Position numbers and translations under genes: made by a program. This document shows, one piece after another, positions 12,401 through 23,811 of a stretch of DNA of 64,000 bases. Source of the stretch: Crocodylus rhombifer (Eukaryota > Chordata > Crocodylia > Crocodylidae); NCBI GenBank assembly GCA_038503035.1, contig JAVSML010020804.1, positions 340,699 through 404,698 on the forward strand, read 5' to 3'. The stretch's first letter is position 1. Every line of letters begins with the position of its first letter. Below the pieces are notes generated by a model, which did no database searches, was not told where the DNA came from, and saw only the letters and a list, made by a program, of their open reading frames with translations.

Positions 12401-14399
12401 CTGTTATGTTTTTCTGTCAATCAAATTCATATTCTGCCATACCAGAGAACAATTACTATATATTTTAAAGACATTTCTGGATGTCAGAGAATAAAGAAGT
12501 GAAGGTGGAATTACCTACAACATATTTCTAAGGTAAGTTTAATATAGCAGCTGTTATTAAGGATATAAAAATGTTAGGAATAGGAAAAGCCCTTAAGTAT
12601 TTTTGTTGGACAAATCTCTTGGACCAAAGTCTGAAGTGCACTGTGCCACTATGTAAGACACAATATCTGGAATGTATCTAGGAATGTGACAGATATAGTG
12701 AAGAATAAAAATGTAACACTTGTAATACACTTGTAAAAGTCATAGTACTACAGCTCCAATCATCATAATTTGGACCACAGACCATGATGTATCCTTCACT
12801 GCCTTGAAAGAAATATACACCTAAGAATAACAGGCCAGATCCTTAGCTGGATTAAAGTGACATAACTCCATTGAAATCCACCATCAGTATGCTGATTTAT
12901 ACCAGCTAAAGATTTGGCCCATAGATTTGGTCCTTTGTTCTTTGAAGTGTGCTCACTTCATAATACCAATTACTCTATATAGACTATATATACCGTAATC
13001 TAATTGCAAGGGATACAGATAAGATTTTCTGTCATTTGAGGTCATATTTTCTAAGATATTTGAAGCACCTAATGATATTAAATAGATGCATAGTGGGATT
13101 TGCTAATGTGCTATGTAGTAGTCTCAGTACCTGACTCCAATTTTAATCTGGAGTTAGGTTCCTAATCTACTTTTCCCCTCTGAAAATGGCACCAGCTCCT
13201 ATCTGCTTTAGAGATTCCTAAATATGAGCAGAAATCTTTGGAGAACTGGAATATATTAAGCTGTGGTGAGAAAGTTGTGAAAGAATCTTTCTATGGGTCG
13301 AGAAGCATAATTTTGAGCCCTATTTTGGATTCATATTGAAACCTGCCCCCAGTTGACCAGCTGAAAATGGATACCTTGCTGTTCAAAGTGGGGAATCAAA
13401 AGCAGTCAGCTTTGATACTGCTCAAGTCAGTCACTTGTGTGCAGTTGGCTAGAGAAATTGGTGTGCCTTAACAGTCGTACACCTGACAGGTTATTTATCT
13501 TGAGTGGACCTCTGACTGGGGTGATGCTACACAGAACACTTGACCTAGAGAACAAACTCTCTCTGATTTATAAGCATCACTAAGTCATGGTGCAGTCTTC
13601 AGTGCAGCTCATGTAGAACCAGGTTTCAAAGTCATTTTCATCAAGGTTTTGGTGTTTAGGGTGTATTCAATTATGTTGTGCCAATGAACCATGAATGTGA
13701 TAACTAGTTGGGAAATAAAATCCAAATTTAGATACACTCATGGGAATTGAGGACTTCTTCTTTAGTTTGGGTCTTTCAGATCTGTGTATGATTTTTTAAA
13801 TTTATTTTTCCTTGTGGTTTACATGCAGCTCCCATAAACATTGAACATACAATTTCCAAAACATTATTGTTTTGTTATGCTTATATTTCAGACTGCAGCC
13901 GTCTCAAACCACTTCAAAGGCAGGGCAAAGATGACAAATATGAAAGTCTTTCTATAAGCTGGACAAAGAAAAGAAATTAGTGTATATAAAAATGCTCTTG
14001 TGTGTGCCATAAACCACTATCATTTGCTATTAATATACAAGAGGGTTTTTGAGCTTTTCAAACTTCACAGTAACATACCCAGACAGAATGAAGCAGAATA
14101 TAGTGTGTCCAACTGTTGCAAAGATTTATGCCCATATTCAGTTTTAAGCATATAAGTAGTTCTGTTGAAGTCAGAGAGGTTACTCATAATTAAGCATATG
14201 CACAAACTTATGTAGAATTGAGGCCTTAGAATATTTAGACCTATGCTAATAAAATTTTCTTCATAATTAGAAAACATATTTTTGGCATTTGTAAGAGTAT
14301 GGAAGCAAGATATTGAAGCCCTCTTTAATAGCACAGTTAAACCTCTGAGGTTTGGGTTTTTTTTAGAAGTGCTTAGAATCTCTAGCTCTGATAGTGTTC
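6471..14399. other. Gene-free AT-rich region
   Basis: About 8 kb without a recognisable exon, RNA gene or transposon end. Includes a GA-rich patch at 6545-6575 and at 7050-7085. None of the short open frames (for example at 6949, 10021, 12274) resembles a known protein. Confidence 0.5.
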
Positions 14400-15010
14400 A
14401 GCACCTTTGAAAACCAAGCCCATAGTCTACACAGTGATGTCACCACAAGACATTTTCACGCTATTTGCAGATTTTCTTCACAATAGCTTCAGCTTTTGAT
14501 TGTGCTAAAGCACTAAAAGAAAATCAGATAAAAGACTCCCCTATTGTGCATTACAAAAGATACACCTAGAAACAGTAAAACTGGGATAGCTGTTTCCTAA
14601 TGCACTCCATATGACAATCAGTTTGGATTTTTTAGTTTCTTTTAGAGACAGCCTGGATAATAATGTGCTCAAGTCTGGCTCGCCGCTTAGATATATTGCA
14701 GTCAGGTCTGTTTTACCTTAATTTGTTAAATAGGTTAGATGGAATAATTAATACAGCAGCTCTATCATAAAACTGAACATTCATAGGCTCAACAGGCTGT
14801 TGTCTCATATATGTAACATTAGTGAGAACATTTCATGCACACAACAAAAATCAATATTTCAGGTAACAATTTGACGTACTTTCCAGTCATCTTTAATGTT
14901 TGCTTTTGCAAGGTTCCCAGTTGCCGCTATTAACCACATGGTTCCAAATTAAAATTATAGGAGATCTATGTGCTTTGGAAAACAGAATTTTTAAACATTA
15001 TTCAGAATAA
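14400..15010. promoter_or_regulatory. Candidate conserved non-coding element
   Basis: Repeat-free block with many factor-like words: GGAATAATTAATACAGCAG, GATTGTGCTAAAGCAC, AATTTGTTAAATAGG, AACATTCATAGG, ATCTTTAATGTTTGC, CCGCTATTAACCACATGG. No frame is coding. The texture resembles deeply conserved enhancers near developmental genes. This is inference from composition only. Confidence 0.3.
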
Positions 15011-15269
15011 GCTTTAAGCTAGGATAAACAAAAAAATGGTGTATGTTCAGCTGACCAAGATCTGCTGTCAGTTATATTCATGCAACAGGAGGAAGATGGG
15101 TTTGATTAGGAATAAAATGTGACACAATAGCTCTACATAATCCTGATCTGGGAAAAGTCATGAATTCCAGTTGTAAATGCATAACCAGTTAAGGTAAAGA
15201 GCAGACTGAGTAAAATATGAAAAGATTTTTCATTAAAAAACTATTTCTGGCTCAGATTTTCATCACACT
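15011..15269. other. No gene recognised
   Basis: AT-rich sequence leading to the MITE-like element. Confidence 0.5.
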
Positions 15270-16604
15270 GGGCGTGTCTACACAAGACACTTTACTGAGC
15301 AGTAGAGCTAATTATTGCATAGTAAACATCAACCTCTACAAGTGCTGCCCCTTACTGACCCTCACTTTCCTCTACTTGGCAGTTAATTTGCAAATAAAAA
15401 TAGCAAATTAATTGTCAAGTAATTAGTGCTCAATACAGCATGTGTAGACAAGTGATTGGGAGAAAATTTACTCCTGGTCAGCCGGGCATCAGGGGGCAGG
15501 AGATTGCTCCCTGTCCATGGGAGCTGCTTTCTGCTGGGGCATACTCAACCACTACAGCCCAGGAAGAGACAATGCCCCCCTCCCCAGCAGAAGGGAGCTC
15601 CCAGCTTCCATTCCATTATTGCAGAGTCAGGCTGGAAGCTCTCTGCACATGGAAAGTTCCCCACCCAGCCTGGAGCTGGCTGGGACCTGCCTCTGACTAG
15701 GACAGTTCCCAGCCAGCCTTGGGCTGCACAGGGAAGTCTGCACATGCAGCCTGGAGGTGGCTGGGGACCGTCCTGTTTTAGCCAGTCCCCAGCCAGCTCT
15801 GGGCTACATGTGCAGACACTGGCGACAGCATCATAGGGGGTGCATGCGGGTGCACGCGCACCCCAAGTGTAGCAGTGCATCCCCTACAAAAAGGCACCAT
15901 CGACAGCCCCCACTTGCCACCAGTCTGCAGGCGGTCAGCAATAGCTGCTGGCCACTGCTGCTGGTGGCATCTGTGGGTGGTTGCTGACCCCTGGTCAGTG
16001 CTTGCCACCCTCCTGCTGTCAACGGCACTGGTGGCATCTGCAGGAGCTCTCTGCTTACTGCTGCCATGCTCCCACTGCCACCACTGTGTTCCTGCTGCCA
16101 CCCTGCTTTCTAGCCACCAGGGGCACATGTCGTTCATGCATGCAGACTTCCCCACCCAGCCCTGGGCTGACTGAAAACTGTCCTGGGAGGGACAGGTCCC
16201 AGCCCCCTGCCCCAGTCCACTGGTGGGACAGCTAGCAGTGAGCCCTGCCCAGCTGGCAGGGAGACACTGTGGCCATCTAGGCTCTGCCACAGGTAATAGG
16301 GAGCTCTGGAGTCCACCCTGGTAATAGGGAGCTCAGGACAGGGAGCAGTCTCCCAGCCCCCACCTGGAGACAGCTGTCTCCTGGCCCCATGCTCCCTGCC
16401 AGCCCCTAGGTTAGCACCCAGGGGGACTCTAGAGCTTCCCCTGGCTGCTGCAGGAGGCCAGTGCAGTGCCAGAGGGGGAAGAAACAGACTGCTGCCAGGA
16501 GCAGCAAATCTACTCCTGAATCCCGGCATGTGTAGATGCCTACCTGGTGTGGGTTTTCTCTAGAGTAAACCCACCCCAAAGCATTTACACATGTAGATGT
16601 TCCC
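15270..16604. mobile_element. MITE-like DNA element with GGGCRTGTCTACAC ends
   Basis: Left end GGGCGTGTCTACACAAGAC. Right end, reverse-complemented, GGGAACATCTACATGTGTAA. Adjacent sequences such as CTAATTATTGCATAGTAAAC also recur in the element at 20287. The interior is C/CAG-rich (CCCCAGCCAGC words) and gives spurious open frames on both strands. No clear target duplication or transposase. Confidence 0.6.
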
Positions 16605-17199
16605 ACAGTTCTCTGAAAACACTAATACATGGGTCTCTAAGTATGTTGAGGAAGGCCTTACAAATTAACCAGATTTTGAAGAGAAAATTACCGCCCCCCC
16701 CCCCTTTTATGTTCTAAAAATGGGAGTTTGGATACCTGCCAGCTTCTGGATGATCACTTATTTGTGGCTAGGTTAAAAAATTGTATTCAACCTATCTTAT
16801 GCCCTTTAAAATCAATGAATGTTGCCACTTACTTCAGCATCAGTATGCATCTTGTCTTGTTACTTTAACCCTCATTTATTTTATGTATTTTTTATTTATA
16901 AAATGTATCTATTCATTTCCTGTGAAGATTCACATGTAAAACTTATAAAGTAATCCTACACAAATCACAACTTCACAAGGTACTTCTCATCCATTCAGCT
17001 TAGCAGAATTTATCAATATGCATCAGTTAATGCCTCAGTACATTAACTTCCAGTCTAATTTATTTGCTTCTCAGAAGTCATGGGTCTTGGTTTTCACAAG
17101 TGCTAAGTTTGCATAGCTACCATAAACTTTCAGGGATGAGGGTACTCAGCATGCCTGAAAAGACTGCTTCTGTGAGTGTACATAAATATAGGACATGTC
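16605..17199. other. No gene recognised; 11-nt poly-C run at 16694-16704
   Basis: AT-rich non-coding DNA. Confidence 0.5.
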
Positions 17200-17560
17200 C
17201 TAAAAGTCAAGAGACCAATTGCTCTGGGGTGCAGTGTGGGCACTCTGAGACCCACTTTAATTAAAGCACCCACCGTGTCACATGTATGCAGCGTCCCACA
17301 CTTCAAAATGGTGGCAGGAGTACTTTACCTAAACCTTGCTCGATGAACTTTAGTTAAAGCGTCCCTGCTGCCATTTCGAAATATGGGGATGCTGAATACA
17401 CATGATGTGGAGACTGCTGGAGTGCACTGATTAGCATGATCCAGTGGAGTTGTAGCAGATTAAATTAATTGAGTATGCTCTGACATGTGCTAATTAGCAG
17501 ACGTTGAAGCAGACGTCCACTGCATGTATAGTACAGCGTATGTATAGATTTAGTTCAAGT
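17200..17560. repeat. MITE-like repeat remnant
   Basis: Words such as CACTTTAATTAAAGCACCC, TTAGTTAAAGCGTCCCTGC, AAAATGGTGGCAGGAG and TGCTAATTAGCAGACG share the style of the GGGCATGTCTACAC family. They include inverted pairs (AAAATGGTGGCAGGAG and CTGCTGCCATTT). Boundaries are uncertain. Confidence 0.45.
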
Positions 17561-17561
17561 G

Positions 17562-17584
17562 CCCCCCCCCCCCCCCCCCCCCCC
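17562..17584 (+). repeat. Poly-C homopolymer (23 nt)
   Basis: Uninterrupted C run directly after the MITE-like remnant. True length is uncertain in most sequencing methods. Confidence 0.9.
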
Positions 17585-18014
17585 TCGGGATGCTTTTAAA
17601 TGGACCAGAGCTGAGTGGGGTGAGGGTGGATATGGGCTGCCTGCTGTGGGCTTAGGGCTCTCCACTCTGCTGCCTTTGCCCCAGGAGCCCTACAACAGCC
17701 ACATGCCCCCTGCCCACCTGGCAGCCAAGGGGGCACAACTCATTCCCCCACTGCTGCCAGGCAGGCAGCAGGCACATAGTCAGCATGGGGCCCCCAAGGC
17801 AAAGGCAGCAGAGCAGAGAGTTCAGAGCCTACAGCAAGCAGCCCTTATCCACCCTGCACACAAATCTGGGGAGACACATGCCACCCAATGCCTCCACTGG
17901 GCAGCGCACACAGTGACAGGGAGCTCCCCCCCCCCCACATTCCCTGGATGAGTCACCCACAGCTCTGTCCCACTCCCTGGCCCTGGGTCCTATGCACTGC
18001 CCTGGATGGGCAAC
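17585..18014. other. GC-rich repeat-like segment
   Basis: CAG/CCC-rich, similar in style to the interior of 15270-16604. Open frames on both strands have no domain. Probably a repeat interior. Confidence 0.4.
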
Positions 18015-18056
18015 AGCCCCAGCCCCAGCCTCAGCCTCAGCCTCAGCCTCAGCCCC
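18015..18056 (+). repeat. Hexanucleotide microsatellite (AGCCYC)7
   Basis: Seven tandem units AGCCCC/AGCCTC in register. Confidence 0.95.
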
Positions 18057-18944
18057 TCCCTCACCAATATATTGGTGCATCTCTAGCTGTAAGCCCAAGC
18101 AATAACTATAATATGACTACTTCACCAATCATGGGAACAAAAATAATCCTGCGGCTAGAATCCAATCTTATTTGGGTTAAGATTCTGCCAGCATGGTAGC
18201 AGACATGATCAGTTGCTGGGTAAGTCATGTACTGTACCTTCCAAAATCAATGCAATGGTGGATACATATATTTTAAAAAGTTTACTCTTTGTATTGACTC
18301 ACCCTGGCATACCTGACTGTGATACATGCCATTGGGTTCTCTTGGTAATGATACAGGAGTCTCATGTACTGATCACTATACTTAATTGCAATAAATGAAA
18401 TCAATTGTCTAATGAGATTATACTTACACAAAATATATAACTGTGCTGTTTACAACAATTATTCTAAGATACACATTAGGAGTCCTGAAATTTGTGTTGG
18501 AAATTTGACTTATCTTCTGTGCATATTGATTACCCATGCTGGGGTATCATTCATACGTCAAATTACTTTACTGATAAGGAACTGCATTAGTTTCAAGAAA
18601 ATATTCAATACATAAAGTTAGTGTAATAACATGAATGGAGAAGCTACCACAGGATGAGCTAACTAATAAGGTTTCAGTTTAATTGAGGACATAAGGATAT
18701 GGAATCGAGAGTCCAGAAATGCTGTGTCTGGGAGAGAATCAGGTACTATTTTATCAGAAGCTGCTTGAGTTCATCATACAAAGACATTTAAAGGAAAGAG
18801 GGGTAGGGTGGTGTGGGAAGTCAGGCCATGTTAGGCTAGACAGAAGCCACAGAAGAGGCCCAAGAGGATGCAGAATATACAAGGTATCAAATGGAACACA
18901 TTCACCTAGGGGGATCAGCAGGGAATAGGAGATGCCCTGTTCCC
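18057..18944. other. No gene recognised
   Basis: AT-rich non-coding DNA. Confidence 0.5.
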
Positions 18945-19225
18945 CTGGGCACCACACAGGGTAACTAGGAATAACGGCCACAAGGTGATAGAGATCAGGT
19001 TCAGGCTAGATATCAGGAGGCATTACTTTATGGTTATGGCAGCTAGGACCTGGAACCAGCTTCCAAGGGAAGTGGTGCTCACTCCTACCTTGGGGGTCTT
19101 TAAAAGGAGGCTGGATAGACACCTGACTGGGGTCATATGACCTCAGCATCCATTCCTGCCCAAGGCAGGGGGTCAGACTTGATGATCTGTTTAGGTCCCT
19201 TCCGACCCTAGCTAGCTACTAGCTA
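18945..19225 (+). mobile_element. CR1 LINE 3' end
   Basis: Plus-orientation CR1 tail: AGATCAGGTTCAGGCTAGAT, CCTGGAACCAGCTTCCAAGG, TCTTTAAAAGGAGGCTGGAT, then the archosaur signature GACTTGATGATCTGTTTAGG and TCCCTTCCGACCCTA. It is 5'-truncated and ends in a short GCTAGCTA/CTAGCTACTA tail. Confidence 0.92.
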
Positions 19226-20286
19226 CTAAGACAAAAAAGACCCAACCAGTATATTGTTTGAAGTCTACTGTTGGTATCAATTATTATTTAGTGGCTGAGG
19301 CCTGCAAGGAGGTAGAAAGCCCTTTATATTAAGTGGGGAAAGCACTTGGGGAAAGGACTAATGGATCATTAGGCCTGGAAACTATTTCTATTTCATTTGG
19401 TTTCTTAAGTTTCTTCAGAATGGAAGAACTCTTGTTAAGGTTTGGCTGGAGGGCTAAATCCCATAAGTCATCCTGACACCCTAAAGAATGCAGCAAGACA
19501 TCTTGCCAGCTCCAAGATGGGTAGGAAACGATCATAATGGAACACCCAGATTGGAGGTGGGGGGCGGCGCAAACATCATGATCCTATTACAGTAATATAT
19601 AGGTACAACTCTGTAGCAATGTTACCCAGCTGCTTCTAGCTTATTTGAAGAAGAGCACACAAATCAATGATCTGTTTGGTTGTCAAAGCTGTAAGTAGAA
19701 CTTTTTCTTTCAATCCCTCCTAGCCTGGTTACCTACCACAATGTATTTCACATCTGGAGCTCTGTGCAATAACATCCAAATGTTTCTTACAATACACAGT
19801 CTTTTTTCTCATGTTAACCCACTTGAGGTATTGAGCAGAAACTGGTGGTGGACTGAATTCTCTAATGAGCAGCAACTGGCTTGTTTCCTGAGGTATGCCA
19901 TCACACCCAAATCTCTTATTTATCTTCAACAAAACAGTTCCTTTGCCCATCACTGACTACTGTTTCAGTAGCTCTTTCCTATCAATTTCCTGGTGCAGGT
20001 TCTACTATAGGAGACCTCCTGCTATCCCTCTGCAGCACCTCTCAACTTCATCACTTTCCAGCTGTATCTGATAGCTGTACAAAACTGGTTGGCCTTAGGT
20101 ACCCTTAAAGAAACAGAATACCATGTTGCAGATGTCTAGTCTGTAACAGAGAGAAAAGGTTCTAAGGTAGAGGAACCCAAGGTGGATGGAAAAAGAAAAG
20201 AACAAGAAATGGTAGCCTGAGATTGCTGCATCTTCAATTACTTAAAAGATGTCTCATCTCCTAGGGACATCAGGCAAAATACACGA
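19226..20286. other. No gene recognised
   Basis: Non-coding. Two overlapping open frames at 19729-20108 have no domain. Confidence 0.5.
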
Positions 20287-21923
20287 GGTGGGTCTACATG
20301 AAATGTTTACTAAGCAGCTGACTAATTAGCTATGCAATAAACATTGCGCATCTACATGTGCATCCTTATTAGGCTGGAGTAAACTAATTTGTTCTGCAGC
20401 ATGATAGTACTTACAGGAGAGAACTACAGACCATTTGTACACATGCTTGCGCCACAGTGAAAAAATGATGACAGCGTGCTTTTGAAGGTATTTTAGTTCA
20501 AAAGCGCACTGCCACCATTTTCTGCATGCTGATGTGCATTTCACCACTTACACAACTGCATAAACAACTGCACAGTGCGCGTCAGTTTGTGTGCGGAGCA
20601 GACTTGGTTAATTGATTCTGCTCCAATGCTGGACCTCTGGTGTGTCAGAGCACGAAAATGTATGTGTATGCCTATGTGGCAGGACACTATGTGTGCCTGC
20701 CACTTTAAGGGCCTGGAGCCCCCAGGTGCCTGATGAGGACAGCCATTTTGAATCTGGGGCTGCCTATATAAACAGGGCAGTTTTGCTGCTGGAGGCCAGA
20801 CAACAACATTGCCTGGCTGGAAGGCCACTGGTATCATCTGGAGGTAAGGGAGGAACTATAGGGGATAGTAAGGAGGCTTCTGGTCCTGAGCATGACCTAA
20901 AATTGTACCCTGCTGGGATTGGGTGGTCTGGACTCTCAGTGGCACAGGAACCCCCAGGAAATGCCAGGCCAGTTGCCACCCTGGTGAAAGGCAGGTTGGG
21001 GCACCTTAACCCCTAGCCCCCACAACCAGGTGGGTAACCCCTTTGTTTGGAGGGTGAACCCTGAGAAAGAGAAAAAGGCATAGACTTGCGCCTGTCTGAA
21101 CTTCCCCCAACTGGTCAATGCTGGGGCCAGGACCGGAAGGGTAAAAGGGCTGGGGGCGCACCGCAAAGAACGCCCAAGAGCCAGGGGCTTGGGGTCCCAA
21201 CTGGCCTGGAGGTGGGCCAGAGCTAGCAGCTAAAGGTCCCGGTGGGGGACAGCACCCAAAGGGGAAGCAGTTCAGGGAGCTATGCTGCCCAGGATGAAGG
21301 CAGATGAGACCACCTGAGGAGAAGAATCTAGGTGGGGTTCAATTAAGAGGATTCTAGGGCCCAGTGTGGGGGCCAGTGATGATGATAACATCTAGATGCC
21401 ACCAGCGAAGCTTAGGCTGCGGTGTAGGGGAGGAATGGAGCCGCAGATAGCACCCCCTGTTATCGGAGCAGGAAATGGGCAGCCTCCTGCTTAATTACAT
21501 CAATGAACTAATTAACAAGGCATGGTGGGCATAAGGCGGGTGGTTAGCTCTGAAACAGGTGGGCGGGCCACAGTGAGATCAGCCCCGAGCAGGCCCCCTG
21601 TTACAGCCTACAAGTACTATCCTCCTGCAGAATAACAAACTCTGCAGCAGTGCATGTGTAGATGCTGCCCCAGCTGGCTGGGGCATGAGGATGATTCAGT
21701 GAGGGTGCTGCTTGCTGCCTAGCTCCACACTGGAGCACCCTCATGCCCCAGACCCAGGTCTCTTGTCAGCTGAGGCTGCTCCAACCTGGCTCAACATGCT
21801 GTACGTAAATAAGCTTATTGTTCCCAGGCATACATTCAAATAGCGCACCCAGGAGCAATAAACTCCTGAGTAATAAGGTCCAGAGTTTATTCATGTGCAT
21901 TAATTGCATGTGTAGACATGCCC
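20287..21923. mobile_element. MITE-like element with GGGCATGTCTACAC ends, split by a solo LTR
   Basis: Left end GGTGGGTCTACATGAAATG. Right end, reverse-complemented, GGGCATGTCTACACATGCAA. The 931-bp LTR at 20675-21605 interrupts it. Without the LTR the element is about 700 bp. It is related to the element at 15270. No transposase is visible. Confidence 0.6.
20675..21605 (+). mobile_element. Solo LTR of an endogenous retrovirus, copy 1
   Basis: 931 bp starting TGTGGCAGGACAC and ending CCCCCTGTTACA, with short inverted TGT/ACA ends. It is flanked on both sides by the identical 5-bp target duplication GCCTA (20670-20674 and 21606-21610). A TATA box (TATATAAA) lies at 20765-20772. An 8-bp inverted pair GTGGCAGG/CCTGCCAC (20676-20683, 20696-20703) sits at the 5' end. 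No internal retroviral sequence adjoins it, so it is a recombinant solo LTR. A second copy lies at 57476-58432. Confidence 0.9.
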
Positions 21924-22006
21924 ATTTAGTGCATTATTGCTGCCCTTTCTACCAGAAATGCCACTAATATTCTACTGCTAGGCCGAGGTATGTTAGTATT
22001 TTAAAT

Positions 22007-22483
22007 CAGAGGTCCCCATCATCCAGCTCCCAGGGCATTCCCTGGCTTTTGTGCTGACCCACAAGTAACAATGGCATACACCAGACCAGATGAGCACGCA
22101 GGGCCTGGGATGTGAGCTACATGTGGCCCTCGCCCCAGACAGTATGGGATGCATACTGTACAGGGTGCCTGCTCTAGCACTAGCACTGCACATGGTATCT
22201 GCGTGTGACCAGACCAAGCTCCCTCCCAGCATGCTAGATTCATTGCCTGCAGCATCTGCTCCAGCAGTAATGCACCACATGATGCCCACTCCAAACTGTT
22301 TTGGGTGGGCGCTGTGTACAGTGCAGTCCCAGACCAGCTGGAGTAGGTACTGGATCTAGTATACAGGAGGGGTCTGTGGGCCTGACCTGGCCTGTAGGGC
22401 CAGCCCCATACATTTATCTAATCCGTGGACTGGTCCCATTCTATTCATCCAGCCTGTGGGGCCAAATGAGTTTGACAGCCCTG
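22007..22483 (+). mobile_element. hAT-like non-autonomous element
   Basis: Starts CAGAGGTCCCCATCATCC and ends GAGTTTGACAGCCCTG, a known hAT terminal style (AGGGCTGTCAAACTCAT). The flanks TTTTAAAT (21999-22006) and TCTTCAAT (22484-22491) agree at 6 of 8. The interior has GGCC-rich words and no transposase. Confidence 0.7.
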
Positions 22484-23427
22484 TCTTCAATGCTTCTGCA
22501 CTTCCAGATAGCACAGAGGATCTCCAGCAAAAAGGATACCGAAAAGGTCAGGTAGGCATTTAGTATAATAGCATCTATGTTAAAGTAGCACTGGGGATAA
22601 ATGAAGTAAATTATGACATGTACACATTGGATAAGCTAATCAAAGCAAACTACAGATGATACAAAAAGGACTATTTATTTGCTCTTAAATTACTAGAAAT
22701 ACCGAGAATAAAAAAAAAAAACCAGATGAAAAAAAGAGAGAACGTCTCTGGATGTAAGTTAAAAAAAATTTTAAAAAGTGAAGTTCCAAATCCAAAGAGT
22801 CCAGTAACCATCAGGAATAATTCAGTGGTCTAAAGCTGTAGCAAAACTAGCCTAGAAACAGCAGGGCAGGCTCAAGCCAACACATTCCTAACGTCTGGAA
22901 GCAGTGAGTGAAGGACATAGGCTCTTTTTGTTCAATCTGATCCAAAAGGATTTAGAATCAAAACTTGGGAATTTTAACTTGCTGAGTATTTTTCCCTCAC
23001 AGAGCAACTTCAGCCCAAGATAAGGTTACCTGTCAATGACTGGAATGCCACATCATTCTCCTGCTTGGTCTCTCACCTTCTTTAGTCTTTTCCTCAGAAT
23101 ATGGTTTCAGACATTAACATGCTCACTCCCAGCGGGAAGATGTCTAACACAAAGAAAACAGGCCAAGGATTCCACTGAAGGGGGTGGAAGGTGCGGGTGG
23201 GGGGACTGAAATGCAGAACTACTAATAATTTTTCATCTGGAAGCAAAAAGAAATAGGCTCCAATTCAAGGAAAATGATCTATTTCCATTTTTCACTTATG
23301 CAAATCACACTTTGAATAAATAAATCTACATAATCTCACCTCCCTGCTAGACAACTTGCAGTAACACTTGCCAAGAGGAAGACAGGCTTTTCTGATACTA
23401 ATGCATAAAACATGCTGAATAAAAAAA
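22484..23427. other. No gene recognised
   Basis: AT-rich, with A-runs at about 22709 and 22760. Confidence 0.5.
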
Positions 23428-23811
23428 ATTAACACAAATCATATTGAGTAAATAACTGCTGTGCAGTTCTGGAAAGAATAACAGTATAATCCTGAGTGGT
23501 TACTCAGGAGCGTTTTTTTCTTATTTAAAACGTTCTACCAGTTCAACTATATTTAAACTAAGGATTTTATCTAGACAATCATGGTCAAATCCTGATTCCG
23601 TGGAATTGAGAGGAAATTTCCCATCATTTTCAATAGCACTAAGCTTTAGACCTCAATGCAGAAGTTATCTAGAAGGCCATGTACACAACTTCCATCTTTG
23701 ACCAATCTCTCCAGGATATGTAATAACCATGGGGCAAAAGGTAGAAAGAAGAAAACAGCTCCCCTACTCCATGTTGGGAAGTATGGAAGCTCCTTGCCTA
23801 TTATGAACAAA
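23428..23811 (+). repeat. Copy 1 of a diverged direct duplication
   Basis: Aligns collinearly with 27051-27590. Shared stretches are AACTGCTGTGCAGTTCTGGA (one difference), AGACAATCATGGTCAAATCC, CCATCATTTTCAATA, CTCCAGGATATRTAA. The copies differ by scattered substitutions and small gaps. Copy 1 lacks the 163-bp segment found in copy 2. Confidence 0.85.

Noticed and set aside
15440..16606. Overlapping Cys/Trp/Pro-rich frames
   Set aside because: They lie in the C/CAG-rich interior of a MITE-like repeat and are open on both strands without homology.
17562..17584. Poly-C tract as a functional i-motif
   Set aside because: It could form one, but homopolymer runs next to repeats are common and the length may be a sequencing artefact.
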